64,000 nt of DNA from NCBI RefSeq assembly GCF_905475465.1, contig NC_062235.1, positions 9,248,001 through 9,312,000 of the forward strand, read 5' to 3'. Shown here piece by piece: positions 12,472 to 25,505 of this stretch. Within the stretch, counting starts at the first letter, position 1. Each line of letters starts with the position of its first letter. A program made the position numbers and the translations under genes. Source of the stretch: Pieris napi. Lineage: Eukaryota; Arthropoda; Insecta; Lepidoptera; Pieridae. Under the pieces are notes generated by a model. That model made no database searches, was not told the origin of the DNA, and was given only the letters and a program-made list of their open reading frames with translations.

Positions 12472-12742
12472 GGGGCCGTTCAAGTATTACGTAAGCAGAT
12501 TTACTGAAATTTATCTCCACCCTCCTCTTGTTAGCAAATGTAAGCAGAGCACTAGAAAATAATAGTACATAAACGTATTAATTTTTCGTAGGAATCCTTA
12601 AAAATGCATTTAGTTTTCAAGCATAGACAATGTGGGGTAATATGTGTAAAAATAAAATAATTACTGTTGACGTAATCACCAAATAAAAAAATAAAAGATC
12701 CCCCCTCCCCCTATAGTGCTTACGTAACAATTGAACGGCCCC
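12472..12742. mobile_element. MITE with 26-bp terminal inverted repeats (family 3)
   Basis: The left end starts GGGGCCGTTCAAGTATTACG and the right end is its inverse, ending GTAACAATTGAACGGCCCC. The two 26-bp termini match at 24 positions. The 271-bp interior is AT-rich and non-coding. Ends of the GGGCCGTTCA...TTACGTAA type occur on insect DNA-transposon MITEs. I could not identify a target-site duplication with confidence, so the superfamily is open. Confidence 0.8.
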
Positions 12743-14013
12743 TTATAAAAAGGAGAAAATGGAATTTTAACGAAGAATTGTTTTCAAATCTTAACAAGAA
12801 ATACTAAAGCTGTACCTGGCACGAATACATAAGACATGACGACAGGCAACCATTTCAATCGAATTTTAATAGCTTTTCGCTTTGCAGTATTACTTAGGCT
12901 TTATTTTCATTTGAAAGAAAATGTTATTATTTTGTTAAATATGCACAATGTTTTGTGCTACTATTGTAAAAATTACGCGTATACTAAAACAATATCAAAC
13001 GACATTATAATTAATTACTTAAATTATTACATAGCTTTGTTTGCTCGAGTTTACGTTCACGAAAGCCACAAAGTTATTATTGCCTACCGCATTGTTACAT
13101 AGGTGGCATCGTTAATGATATACATATACCTACTATAGTTTTGTGGCTGCAAAATTAGTATTATAATAAATACTTCATTTACATCGCAAACCAGATAAAT
13201 AATAAATGTAGACAAAGGATGGAAATAGGCGGTTTTATTGCTAAGAGCAGATTCTTGCAGACTTCCAGAAAGTTAATCTTTCAAAATAATAAAAATACTG
13301 AACTATGCAAACAACAATATGTAAATACAAGCACAGCGTTACATCAATTATGACATAGGTTTACAAGTATAATCTTTTTAGATGTTTCTTAAATGACTTC
13401 CCAGTCAACGAGGGCTGCACAGCTACAGAGGATTTCTTTAAGCTTGATGCGTAAGGAACAGAAGTGACCACGTATTTGAGGTAATATATCGTTGTTTCGG
13501 GGTCAAAAGTATGGAATACAGTAGAGTAAGAACCATAAAAGGCATCAATGTATTGAAATGGATAACATGTGTGATAATTATTGTCAAGGAACCTCCATTA
13601 TCCATTCGATTAAGTAGACTAATCGGCTAAACATATATCACTGTGGCGATTAACTTCGGACCACTTAAATTACGTGGACTGGGTTCTGTGTAGCTTAGCT
13701 TAAATTTATTGACCTTCTACGGTGTATATACACCGTGAAACTGACAATATGAAAAAATTAAGATAAAAAATAAACCTTTTACCGCAGCTTCAGACTTTGA
13801 TAAGTTTCTTTATAACCGTTTATAAAGTTTTATAAAATCTCATTTTAATAGAGGTATTATGGTATTTTATAAAACGCGTCAGCGGTTGAAGTTCCGTGTC
13901 GATAAGTCAGAAAAAAGTGTTATACGAGTATAAAATAATATTGATTCTTAATCTACTGTTGTTAATTTAGAAACAAATATATTAGCTAAGATTTACAAAA
14001 GGAATATATATAT
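12743..14013. other. Gene-free stretch
   Basis: No gene. It contains a perfect 18-bp palindrome at 13,719-13,736 (ACGGTGTATATACACCGT). The 88-codon frame at 12,836-13,102 has no recognisable domain. Confidence 0.4.
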
Positions 14014-14585
14014 TACTAGCGAACCGCCCCGGCTTCGCACGGATGCAATGCTGATACTAAATTCAAAGTGCTATAGAGTATAGGGAGAACCGCGGCCTCC
14101 GACGCGCTTCGTCCCGTAATTTTTAAATTTGTATTATCTTCGAAAATATTCAAATCAAATCATATGCTGTTAAGGGCCATAAAGATCTATATTAACCATT
14201 ATGGACATATACCATCGCGGAGTTTTCTGTAGACCTTTTCAATGTGTGCAATACTTAGTAAAGTATTTTGATAAATCTCGTAGGGTTCGCAATGTAAGCG
14301 GAAAAAATGTAATTATTTACGATTATGTTTACATTTATGTTACGACATTACATTAGAAACCGCAAAAATAAGAGTATTTCTCCACCCATATTTAATGGAT
14401 GTTATTATACATATAAACCTTCCTCTTCAATCACTCTATCTATTAAAAAAAACCACATCAAAATCCGTTGCGAGTTTTAAAGAGTTAAGCATACATAGGG
14501 ACAGAGAAAGCGACTTTGTTTTATACTATATAGTGATTATAAGGAGTATATCTATTGTAATAACGAAGATAAGATTTACACAATG
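14014..14585 (+). repeat. Interspersed repeat starting ACTAGCGAACCGCCCCGG
   Basis: The start (ACTAGCGAACCGCCCCGGCT) and the end (GTTGCGAGTTTTAAAGAG, ACATAGGGACAGAGAAAGCG, TTTTATACTATATAGTGAT) are characteristic of a widespread arthropod repeat that often accompanies non-LTR elements. The 63-codon open frame inside is a by-product of the repeat. There is no intact coding capacity. Confidence 0.7.
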
Positions 14586-17500
14586 AAACCAAACAAAACC
14601 AGATGAAATTACACTGAATGCTAAGACGGCAACGATAACTAAGCTCACATTACAATATTATTTTTATGGCCACTTAAAGCTTAACGTTGCTGCACTGCAA
14701 ATATGGTCATTGGTTTTCAGTCGAAAACCTAATCCGAAATGCTTTTAAACGTCAAGAGAATTGCAATCGAGCTTCGCATGTTTTCCTTACTTTTGTAGAT
14801 TGATTTTTAATATTTGAACAGACTTCCCTGGTGTTCCAATATAGCTGCCGATGGTACACAAAGTTTGCTGATATTTTCAACAAAAACTGGGAACAGCAAT
14901 GCAGATACATTTTATATCAGTTTTACCAAAATATCAAGTAGGATTCGGCCCTCTTTATTGACTTTATCTCGCTTGCAACCATAGACTTAGAGTCGATACA
15001 TACAAAGGCAATATGATTTTGTCAAACGGATGTCACACTTAGCGTTAAGTCTCAATTCTGAATCTTACCCAGAGAGTATTTTTCATTTTTTATTTTTATT
15101 TATTCATAAAAATACACACACTATCCTTACGTAGGTGTAAATTGTAAAAAATAAATGGAATATAATAATGTATAATATTAAACAATAACAATATCGCTAC
15201 TGTCAACTCACTCTGCGAAGATGTAAAGCTTTCCATAGAGTCGGAGATAGCTTATTGAATGTAAGCGCAACGTCTTTGTTTACGGGCATATGTGCAACAG
15301 ACTGGTTCTAGGCCCTTGATATCGCAAAAAACTTTGGCCTTGGCCGTCGCACATATCCCCTAGGTACAAAGAAACCGAGTTTTTGGAGAACACTGGGGTT
15401 GCTGACCACCTTTCGCAAGACTTTAAGTAGATAGAACCCAACTGTAAGTCCCTTCTATTATGATTATTTACCAAGCTCAAAAATACTGTCAGCAAACATA
15501 TCAACGCAACGTGTCAAGTAATAAGACTGGCAATGATCTCTATATTTTGAAAGTAACTATATTGGATTATAATGCGATAAATTATATTTACCTACTAAAA
15601 AAAATATAAATTATAAAATAGTCTCTAATCAGAAGAATTATAGCAAAATATAGATTAAATGAATTCTAATGTGTGTCTTCGGCTAATGTGTGTCTAATTT
15701 TCAATGAAATTTTAACAAAATCCACAAATTGACTGATTTATATGTAAATATAGATTACAGATATGTTAAGTGTATTTTTTTTATATAACAAAAGTTACAA
15801 TAACAACGAGCGTATCAAACACTAGACTAATTCTCGGACTATAGGCGATTCTGCTCTCAGAGGAGTTGCATTCGGACCCATCCTGTGTACTAATAAAATT
15901 TTTCTTTATTATATTTGTATTTGCCCGTACGATAAAGGAAATAGCATACACCTGAAAATCAACGTGCGTCGGGCACAGAATTCTGTTCATTTTACATATA
16001 AAAGGTTGAACCATATTATACTCCTAAATATAACCTATATTTAGGAGTCAAGCGGTGTTATCGGTCAAATTAAAGTGAAGCTCATAAAAAACTTAATTTT
16101 TAAATGTAAATCCACATATTTTTATTGCACTCATTCATTGTACTTTATCTGATTGCGTGATAAATTCGCTGTTGCGTGGAACAAATGTTTCTGAACACAA
16201 AATATTTTAAATTATATTTATATACAGAACTCGTTGTTTAAAATATATTTTGAGGTCATGAAATTTTTAAATACCGACCTTCTACTTCACTTTAGAGCCT
16301 TATTGTTTCATTATACGATTAGGTGTATAAATGATTTGTGTAGGGCAGCACAGTACTTCGCAAATACTTGATATACTGAGCTACGGTGAAGCAAAATATA
16401 TAGTGGGACAACAACTTCGCCCGCTTTATTCCAGTTCGTATTCAAACCATGTATTTTATTATGCAAGCTGCAGTTGGCGATGTTTTGCAGACTGGAAATA
16501 GATATATACAATTACGTTATACCTATAGAATTTGATTACGCGTTGCCTAATTTAAAATGGTGATTTGAGTTCGTAAGCGCGTAGCACAAGGTTTCGACCC
16601 AGTTTAACCCTCCACTGCACATCACTTGTTACACAAAACAAACAATAGCACTTGAAAATATAAACATTACGTAGTATTCATTCGAACAAAATAACTGTTA
16701 AGCTTTTAGTTCAACAATGTCTTCGCTATGTTTTTGCAGAACCGTAGCCTGTAATGCTTTCAAAGAGAAGGGAATAAGGGACTTTAATATGAGGGATTTC
16801 TTCGATTATAAGTTTTGAAAAACTAACATAAAATATTAGATAATAATTTAATTTAATTGCTTTTCATTATAACTAGTCATTTCCTAACATAAGTAATCTG
16901 ATATGGCTGATTGTGCTTTTTTTAATTCATCAATTACAATACCACTTTAAAGGAAAATAAGGTACTTATTTATTATAAAAATATTTCAATCAATCAAATC
17001 TGTTATCTAATATTATGTAATCATGTTTATAATAGATTCATTTCAAATGATCTTTAAAATAATATTGTATGACTGTAGTCTAATGATACTTTATACAATT
17101 GTTGTCGTCCTTTTGTAATCGTTGACTTACTCAACTAAACCTGTTTGTACTCAGTATAAGTATATCTGGACGCATTAAGAGTGCAAATAATATTTTTTTT
17201 AAATTTGTACTGACTGTAGTTTTTGTCTATTCCTATCTACATTTACTCCAAGTAATTACTCAAAAGTGTAAAAAATAAACTTGACTTCGTTTTAACCATT
17301 AAAAGTATTTATGTTTTTGTAAACGTCAATAGATTTATAAACCGCGTCTACGAGATGTCAAACTGCACTTCGTAGAACCGCTACAGCAGTGCTACGCCGC
17401 CCTAGGGAACTTAGTAATACACTTTCTTTTCTTCCAAACAGTGTCAAGGTTTATTTGAATGTATACAATGATATAATTGGTTAGACGTTTGAAAAAGAAA

Positions 17501-19827
17501 CTCAACAAGGTATAAAATAACTGTGACAATTTTAAGTACCGCTGCGAAATATAGTTAAAATCGTTGAGAAATATATTTTTTACCGAATATGTTTTAAGAG
17601 AAACCTAGTCAAGAGCGATCTCAGTTTGATTTAAAATACGTATAGGAAAATCTGATATTGAAGGCGTTGGTAGTCATCTATATGTGTCACTCAATTCGGC
17701 TCTTTATTTAAACACCTGGCTGTGCTTGAGATGATATGTTGAAATATATACCTAAGAGTTCTCTACCATTATATCTACATGCTAAAATGTTTCAGTTAGT
17801 TTACGAATTTATTTACTTTATTATATGGGTATCACCGATATATGTTAAGCACACAGAGAATAAAAAGCAATTTCAACTTTTAGAATTTAAAGAGCTGAGT
17901 CAAGCTCACAGAGGAAAGCGAATAAAGTAGGCTATTTTAATATTCTGCTTAGAAGTTTACTTTTGTACCGTTGTCTAGAAATATTACTCGCTATATTTGC
18001 ATTTATTTAGGTTCTTCTTCAGGTACGATGCTGAGATATTATGAATATTTATACAGTTAAACTAAAAATAAAGCTCATATTTCATATTTCTATTATTGTT
18101 AGAATGGAATATATATTTCAATGACATTTCATTTATCCTGACACATTCAGGTATGTTTGTCTTTTATTTTTAGCTTTTGCTACGCTAATGAAACCAGTAT
18201 TAACATAAAGTTTTTATATATTGCATTAGTTTACATCACTTAAGCGTCAATGTTCTGGTTTTAAAGTATAATCTATAACACTACAAATAATTAAACTTTT
18301 CTACGAATTGCTTAATATTATACAATATAGCCTGTTTGAAATCCCTATTCAAATTTGAATGTTATTCTCGAAAGGAAGATGACATAACCGCAACAAGAGA
18401 TGGTCCCAGTCGCATTGCGGATCTCACTTTCAGCTCTCGTATTAATAAACCGCAATTAGCGGCCTTTGTTAACATTTAAAATATATGGGACGCTCAACAA
18501 TCAAAAGGTTCTTGTAACATAAGCGCGGTAACCGTGCAGCTTATATGTACATTTAAATTACAGTCATAAATTAAGGTTACATAAATTAAGGTAACATAAA
18601 TAAAGTAAAAAGCTGTGTGCTTTCCAAAATAAGTTCTTATAGGAGATATTTTGAGTTATTATACATACAGCAATATTTTGGTGGAGTTATTAACTTACTT
18701 ACTTACTTAGGATATAAAATTAGCTTAGATATAACAACTGAAGTTGTAGGCTTAATGTGAGCGTGATCCAGTCCGTGGGATAATCTTAAGTTCAAGTAAT
18801 GTAAGGGACGTGATAGATTAAGAACAATTTTAAAAAGATATCAAGATTTACATCTATAACAATGTTTAACAGCGCTGTTTTTTAAAATTGAAGTTGGTAT
18901 TCTATAAGGTAAAGTCGAAGTATTGCCGTCTTTAAGTAAATTTATAATAATATATATAAGTTAATAAATTAATATTTTTCTCTATAGGTATTTTCCATAG
19001 TGCATCTGGAGTCCGTTAGTGAATGATTTGTATACATTTGTGAATAAAAATAAAACAAGCACCATACTATTTTTAAATGGTATACAAATATTAATATCTG
19101 CTTAGTGCCCGGATGACTGTCATGATGTTATCATTTGTTTGCTTCGTTTGTGTCGTGACAAGACATATGTGCGGCAACTGTTTATAATCTTGTAGTACGG
19201 TATGGAAATAAATAATATTTTATAACTACTAAGTAGGTTTATTATCATTAAGATAATAACGAAGATGCAGAAAACTCTATAATTTTTTTTTTCGTACCAA
19301 CGAATTACAAATTTTCGAAGTACCAACGATATATGTCTCTGTACTCTTATTTTTAAAGTGCCTTCAAGTTCGTAATTGATCAAGATGCTTTACTTACCAA
19401 AATAAAAAACTTGTGGACTTTACCAACCAAATCATGATGATTTTTACGTTAAAATATGCAAATATTCTGCTCGTTTCAGACTAATTAGCACAGGCTGAGC
19501 GTAACATATTTATTAAGAGCCGAAATGAATTCATATCCATTACATGAATTTACGTAATGTATTAAAATATTTAAAAATGGACGTCATTTTCATCTTTGAC
19601 GGTAGATTCACAGATTCATTCACCTTGAATGTAATTTTTTTTAGTATCGTTTATAGTGTACTATTTTTATTACTAATTCTAATATTTTATACTAATGTAA
19701 ATTTATTCCACTGATCTCATATGAACTGAGCTTTAGAACTCAAATTATAGTTTTCTTTTGTATTAATAAAATTAAAATTTTAATTAAAATGACTCGTGAA
19801 AACTTTTCCCGCCAAAAGTGTTCCTAC
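14586..19827. other. Large gene-free stretch
   Basis: More than 5 kb in which I recognise no exon, RNA gene or known element. It lies immediately downstream, on the minus strand, of the candidate first exon at 19,828-19,993, and so may be its intron. A short tandem duplication of ACATAAATTAAGGT occurs near 18,570-18,605. Confidence 0.4.
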
Positions 19828-19993
19828 CTGGGGGAGTTTTCTCCGGCGTAGGTGGTTCTTCGTGGTGTGTCCTTAGTAATTGTAGTGCAAATTCCGTTCC
19901 TACTTCCTCTGATCGCGGGCACGGGGTATACGCGTATTGTTTTTTCGTAGGCGCCGGGACGGGCGCGACGCGATGTTTACCGCGGTCGGCCAT
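19828..19993 (-). CDS. Candidate 5' coding exon of an unidentified gene
   Basis: On the minus strand an ATG at 19,993 opens 55 codons plus one base, ending at a good donor (CCCCAG|GTAGGA) at 19,828/19,827. The peptide begins MADRGKHRVAPVPAPTKK, is rich in Pro, Lys and Arg, and includes TPCPRSEEVGTEFALQLL. It has no transmembrane segment or domain I recognise. The exon sits in a CpG-rich island unlike its AT-rich surroundings, which favours a real promoter-proximal exon. An upstream GGAG acceptor would let it join in phase to the exon at 25,273-25,349, but that acceptor is weak. No downstream exon is visible, so the gene would continue leftwards through a long intron. Confidence 0.5.
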
Positions 19994-22000
19994 GCGGCGT
20001 CTGACGGCGTTCGAGCTCCAGCGCTATCGATAAAGCAGAATCGTGTGCAACACTACCAAACTTTAGTTAACCGCGATCTAATCAACAAATAAATTGATAC
20101 AATTGGGGCAGTCAGTACGTACAGACGTTTTAATCCGTATAAACATTTTGTTTTAATCAACATGTATTTTCTAAGTTTTGTAATTTTCGTTTCATAAAAT
20201 CTAAAGATCGAATACCGAGATTTGTTTTTACAAGTTTATATTAATTACAATTTTATGATATAGAATTAAAATTAAATATTCATTGAACGGTTTTGTACTC
20301 CTTATTATTTTTATACTTTATATTAAACAAAATAAAATGTGTTTTACACTGCTTGCATCAAGTTTACCTCAATTTATATAACTATTGAAATACAGCAATT
20401 CGAGAAGATTACAAAATTTCCTGCGAACGTGTTATATGTTACTCGATTTTGAGTATTTTTATTCGGAGAATTCCGATTCCGGATATAGGCAATTACCAGA
20501 AGAGGTACGTCACTATATCTTGCGCGCGCAAAGCCACAGGGTCCGCACTACAACGGTCGATAGCACGATAGCGCGGGAAATGGGATGCACCGGGATGCTG
20601 GTGCATTGTAAAAAAAAATAACTTTTTGAATATCGAAGATGTTATTCAAAGGAGATTATTGTAGTATTTCTTATCTACATCTTTAAAAAAATAAGTTCCA
20701 AGAACGATAATTAAGAAACAAAGAAATACCTCTAAAAAATAAGGCTTCGATTATATAATGTTGCAATTAGGAACGTCTATGCCTTCAACCTTTTTCGCTT
20801 TTATACTAGGACTAACATTTAATGAAATGCGTGGTGCTCCAAAATCACAACAAATATATTGCGGCACAACCAACATGACATCAGGTTATTCACAAAGATA
20901 AAAATAATAATTATATATTCAAATGTACAAAAGAATCTTCTGATTATCCTCAATACTCATTTCGTTCGTTGAAATTAAATAATTCAAGAGGCAAAGAAGT
21001 TTTTGCGAACAGTGAATTTTGTATGATTAGACGCAATGCCGACCTCCCTTCACATTACATTGAGAAGTTTATTGTTTCCTATTTTTACGATAGCTTAAAC
21101 CTATTTTTTTTATGGCAGGGTTTTTCTAATAAATATTACCATTACTTTACATCAAATTATACATATTTATTAATTAAAAATATGAATGGTATTTGTATCT
21201 GACTGGACCTATTTTTAACAATTAGCTTGACGTTTCATTGTTCAGGTTAGCTGTTTAAAAATGAAAGGTAGCGTTTTTGTACCATTGTGTTTAGAAATAT
21301 AGGAAATTATTGTATTCTATTCCTTACGAATTCATAATTATAATTACTTTTTAAATGTGAGTAATAAAATTATATATTCTACAATAATTACTATACACAT
21401 AGCATTTCTTAAAATTGAAATCTCTTAATATAGAACTACGTTAAATTTACTGAAAATTTGGCAGACAGATAAAATTCATCTTTAAATCATCACGATATGG
21501 TATGTATCTGCTTATCTTATCAAAAGCTTGCTAGCTCTCAGAGTTAATTTTCGGTATTTGAGCCGAGCAAGTAATTTAGTAAATGAGACTCTTAATCAAA
21601 ACTCAATGTAAAACAAAATGACTTATCCACTAATATTACAAAGGAAGTCCGGAGAATCAGAAATACCTCTCGGTAATAATAATCGTCTGTTCGAATGCCG
21701 GCTGTGTACAAATAGACCTTGCTTTAAATCTAAGCGCAATTATCTCAATTTATTTTTGCTCAATCGATACGAAAAAACATCATTAGAAAACCAGCGCATC
21801 TAAGATCTAAAAGTGTGTGTCAGACAGAAAGATTATATATAAACCAAAAGATTTTTATTAAACTGTAAAGTATATTATGACTACTACGTTCTATTATATT
21901 TTTAAAGTCTATGGCATTATCAAATGTCGCCACCATTCATACGTATCACTTAGATATTCATTATTTAGATGAAGAAGTATAAAACTATCACTATTTTGTT
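19994..22000. other. Gene-free stretch with CpG-rich left edge
   Basis: The first about 45 bases continue the CpG-rich island of the candidate exon. A 78-codon plus-strand open frame (20,385-20,621) has a GC-rich 3' half but no domain and no splice context. Nothing else is recognisable. Confidence 0.4.
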
Positions 22001-22053
22001 GTCCTTGAACGTGGAGCCCCAAGCGACGTACTTCTTTTGCTCTTGTTTTTTGG
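22001..22053 (+). repeat. Copy 1 of a 53-bp dispersed segment
   Basis: It starts GTCCTTGAACGTGGAGCCCC and ends GCTCTTGTTTTTTGG. It matches 24,841-24,894 with only a few substitutions while both flanks are unrelated. It remains open in more than one frame on both strands. I do not recognise the parent sequence. Confidence 0.75.
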
Positions 22054-23155
22054 TTTAATTGTGTTCATACTCGTTTTAAATAGCCCTAATAATCCAAAAT
22101 ATATATAAACTTTTAATAAAAACCTATTGATTTATTAGTGTGCAAAATTATAAAAGTATACACTGCTCTTTAATACGTTTAAATGCACTAATATTCATCG
22201 AATATATTACGGTTGAAATCGCAATAAGTCAATTGCTCTATATAAGTCCATAATAGAAATACTGAAACAAATCAAACTTAATACAGTTTCAATTATATCG
22301 GTTCAAATGGTGCACCTGCTGCCCTGGTGCACTAAATATTGCTTTTTAAAGACTTATATTATATTAAAAGAATGCAACTCAGTAACGATGTTCTGTACTC
22401 CTACTTATGTGGCTACTATGCAATTCTTTTTCTCCTACCGTTTTGATCACTTCACTATGACTCAGGAGATATTATTGTGGACATGAGTGAGTAAAGGCAC
22501 TAGTGGACCCTCTCAATAATAATAACAATAATAAAACTTTATTCATGACAGATTGATCATTGACAAAATTGATCTAACGCTAGCCCTCACACAAGGGGGT
22601 CTCTGTGGGTAACTAGATTACAATTATTCCGTGGTACATGGTGCATGTTTAAAACAATTTATTTTAAGAAAAAGAAGTGTTAGTGTTACATCTAAGGAAA
22701 CAAAAGTAGTATAACTGTGAAATCGACTTCCGGTGGGGGTCTTCCCTGAGAGATACTCCTCCAACTATTTGAAGTTACAGTGTACTCCTCCCTCAAAGGC
22801 CGGCAATGCACCCACTAAAAAAGAGTGTCCATGGGCTCGTTTGCCTTATATAAAAAAAATGATAATAAGACCTGAAGTAGTAGTAGTAGTAGGCCTCTGT
22901 GGAATCGAATTTAATTCAGTCAGCATAATTTTTAAGCGTTTTGTGAGTTTATATAGGGATAGTTTGACTATCTCAGTATTCATAGGTTGGGCGATTTTGT
23001 TCTATTCGATTTACACCTGGGAAGGATGTCGGTCACGACCAAACTATCAGAGTAGACGCATGAGCACTTCATGTGGTCATCTAAAACACGGAGTTGTTTA
23101 AACATTGTTTTTTTTTAGAAAAATCGCAATGGCATATATATTATATACAATAAAC
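22054..23155. other. Intergenic stretch with possible LINE-tail scrap
   Basis: About 22,793-22,836 (AGGCCGGCAATGCACCCACT, then GAGTGTCCATGGGC) matches part of the LINE 3' tail seen complete at 53,575-53,690. A GTA trinucleotide run is near 22,878. The 122-codon open frame at 22,733-23,101 covers this scrap and is probably not a gene. Confidence 0.5.
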
Positions 23156-23165
23156 GTAGGGGGCA

Positions 23166-23430
23166 GAGCAGTGTTGGCCTAGTGGCTTCAGCGTGCGACT
23201 CTCATACCTGAAGTCGTAGGTTCGATCCCTGGCTGTGCACCAATGGAATTTCTTTCTATGTGCGCATTTAACATTTGCTCGAACGGTGAAGGAAAACATC
23301 GTGAGGAAACCGACATGTCTTAAAAGTCGACGGCGTGTGTCAGGTACTGGAGGCTGATCACCTACTTTAAATCTGAGGCCAAGACCTAAAGAGGTTGTAG
23401 CGCCACTGATTTATTATTTTATTTTTAAAG
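23166..23430 (+). mobile_element. Full-length tRNA-derived SINE with 10-bp target duplication
   Basis: The element begins GAGCAGTGTTGGCCTAGTGG, with the A-box region in GGCCTAGTGGCTTCAGCG and B-box GGTTCGATCCC. It continues through TGTGCGCATTTAACATT and GAACGGTGAAGGAAAACATC, and ends CCTAAAGAGGTTGTAGCGCC plus an AT-rich tail. The direct repeat GTAGGGGGCA occurs at 23,156-23,165 and 23,431-23,440. It is the best-preserved member of the family in this window and can serve as reference for the copies at 10,104, 37,653, 42,157, 44,497 and 62,340. Confidence 0.93.
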
Positions 23431-23440
23431 GTAGGGGGCA

Positions 23441-24840
23441 ATAATCTAATACGGGACTTACATCTGTGAAATTAAACCGACTCAAAAACATTGTCATTGT
23501 ATGTATATTATATAGGGCTACCATAAGGTTGTCACTGTAGTTCGAGTTAAGAATTTTATACAACGTTTATTTTTTATAGCAATAAATACAAAATACACTT
23601 CACCTGAACTTTCACTCGCCCGCTATGCATTAATGTTTTTATTTCTGTAGCAGTTCTTTCTTTTAATAAAATGTTATGTCATTTTTCATGTTTCTTCATT
23701 CGTAATAACTTGTACGATAACATGAAGACACACTTTAAAGACGCTTTACAATCTAGGGTCAACAAAAACAAGGTGTTTGAATGTAACATGTCAGCTTTTT
23801 AGGTCAACAAGACGACACAAAGATATTCAAAGTCGGAGAATCTTAATTAGAACAGAATGTGTCTATGGCGGTGTGATATGAGCCAACTCAAAACACGAGA
23901 AAATAATTTCAATTACGATATGTTCTTTGGTGAAAGTGCCGTATATTTTTTAATAATATATACAGTGGATTTCGCATATAACGTTGATGAAGGGACCACT
24001 CTAATTTCGTCGTTATATCCGGAAGTCGTTACAGGCCTTGGTTAAGATAAAGACACGTGCTTGTGTATAGATTAGATTAATTAATTTAATTTATTATAGC
24101 TAAATGGTCGCTACAACCAAGGTCGTAATAAATGAAATCCACTGTATGTGTTGTCTATAAATTGCAGCAAAAAAGTCAAAGGCGCAGATATTTCGTTATT
24201 TGTTTCGGCTAATAATTACTTCTGGACTGTGTGTAATTCATGTATTAATAAAAAAATATTTGCGTCACCGCCAGCATAAATTAATGAGTAATACATTACT
24301 ATCAGTGTTCACCAAATGCCCGCAGGAATCATTAAAATCTCATTTTCGTGGAACTTCATATTCCTCTTAATTTAACGGGGACAAAATTGTTGTGCATAAC
24401 TTTTACTGGCCACTCTAGCTTTTGTTTGTGTTTATTATCGTCAACAAAATACTTTGAACTGAGAATATATTGTTTGACGGATATATTGAAGTCGTAATTT
24501 TTGTCACCTCTTAATTACAAATCTAAACAAAATTAAATTCTATCCTACTAGGTTGATAACAAAAAAATCAAAGTGATAATGATGCTGTTTAATCTATTAT
24601 AATGAGATACATGAGATTAGTACGCGAGACGTGATTAAATACGAAGAATAGATGTGAGTAAATACGAAGAAGAAATGCTAAACGCCACAAACACTTATCC
24701 AACATTTATTAGCCGATCTGATACAAATAATTTTGGTTGGAGCTTTACAACTAGATGAGGTTTAATGACGATTAACTGTAAGCGATAGTGTTGATAAAAT
24801 GATAAAATTAGCAGAAGTGCATGTCCGTGAACGTTTTCTT
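23441..24840. other. Gene-free stretch
   Basis: No gene or element recognised. Open frames are short and AT-driven. Confidence 0.45.
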
Positions 24841-24894
24841 GTCCTTAAACGTGGAGCCCCAAGCGCCGTAGTTCTTTTGCTCTTGTTTTTTTGG
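24841..24894 (+). repeat. Copy 2 of the 53-bp dispersed segment
   Basis: It starts GTCCTTAAACGTGGAGCCCC and matches 22,001-22,053. It lies within a 60-codon plus-strand open frame (24,799-24,981) whose translation has a hydrophobic run (AVVLLLLFFWLRF). The reverse strand is open too. No function can be assigned. Confidence 0.75.
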
Positions 24895-25272
24895 CTGAGG
24901 TTTATCAACGATTGGTTTCCTGTAACAATTGATTTGTTAGATAAAATACATAAACACATAAAGCATGATTCTTCAGTGTGAAATATATTGTAGAATCTTA
25001 GTGGTCGTCAAGGGGTAGCAAAAGTAATTAACATATGCTTCAATTCTTTACTATAATATAGTCTACGTTTGTATGTTTGTATGAAAGCTAATTCCTCTTA
25101 AACACTGCACCGATTGCGTGAAAAACTAGTGTGTTATAAGATCTTTTTGTATTTGGACGATATAGTAATGTTAATAGTTAAGCATTATTTAATTAAGTGA
25201 GGGCTATTATATTTTTTATATTTATTGCATAGGCACTATAGGAAAGTGTTTCGAATAGAACACGATACTTAC

Positions 25273-25349
25273 ATCATTGGTGTGGGGAATTCAAATTGTT
25301 TGACAAAGGAAGTCTTGGTGGCTATTTTGCATTCGTCTCCACGGGCCAT
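25273..25349 (-). CDS. Candidate first coding exon of an unidentified gene
   Basis: On the minus strand an ATG at 25,349 in a good context (AAACACGATGGCC) opens 25 codons plus two bases (MARGDECKIATKTSFVKQFE...) ending at a consensus donor AT|GTAAGT at 25,273/25,272. The 150 bases upstream (25,350-25,505) are GC-richer and would be 5' UTR. A possible acceptor CATTTCCAG lies at their far edge. I do not recognise the protein. It lies 3.4 kb downstream of the Ir93a stop and on the same strand. The exon ends in phase 2, so it could join the 19,828-19,993 exon only through an upstream acceptor there. It could equally be an unrelated 5' exon. Confidence 0.5.
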
Positions 25350-25505
25350 CGTGTTTAATGAGATGATAGATGATGGATGAAGGACGGCTGGGGCTGCTTG
25401 TCTACGGTACGTGCTGAATGTGGGTAAGCACTGCGTGTTCTAGACGGTTTCCGGTATTAGCCCGACGGCTGCCTTTTCGGGTGCACAGGTTTTTAGCGAG
25501 TCTGG

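Noticed and set aside
19818..20033. 71-codon plus-strand frame in the CpG-rich region
   Set aside because: It is antisense to the minus-strand candidate exon, which has the better start and donor.
22733..23101. 122-codon plus-strand open frame
   Set aside because: It covers a LINE-tail scrap and a GTA repeat; no domain is visible.
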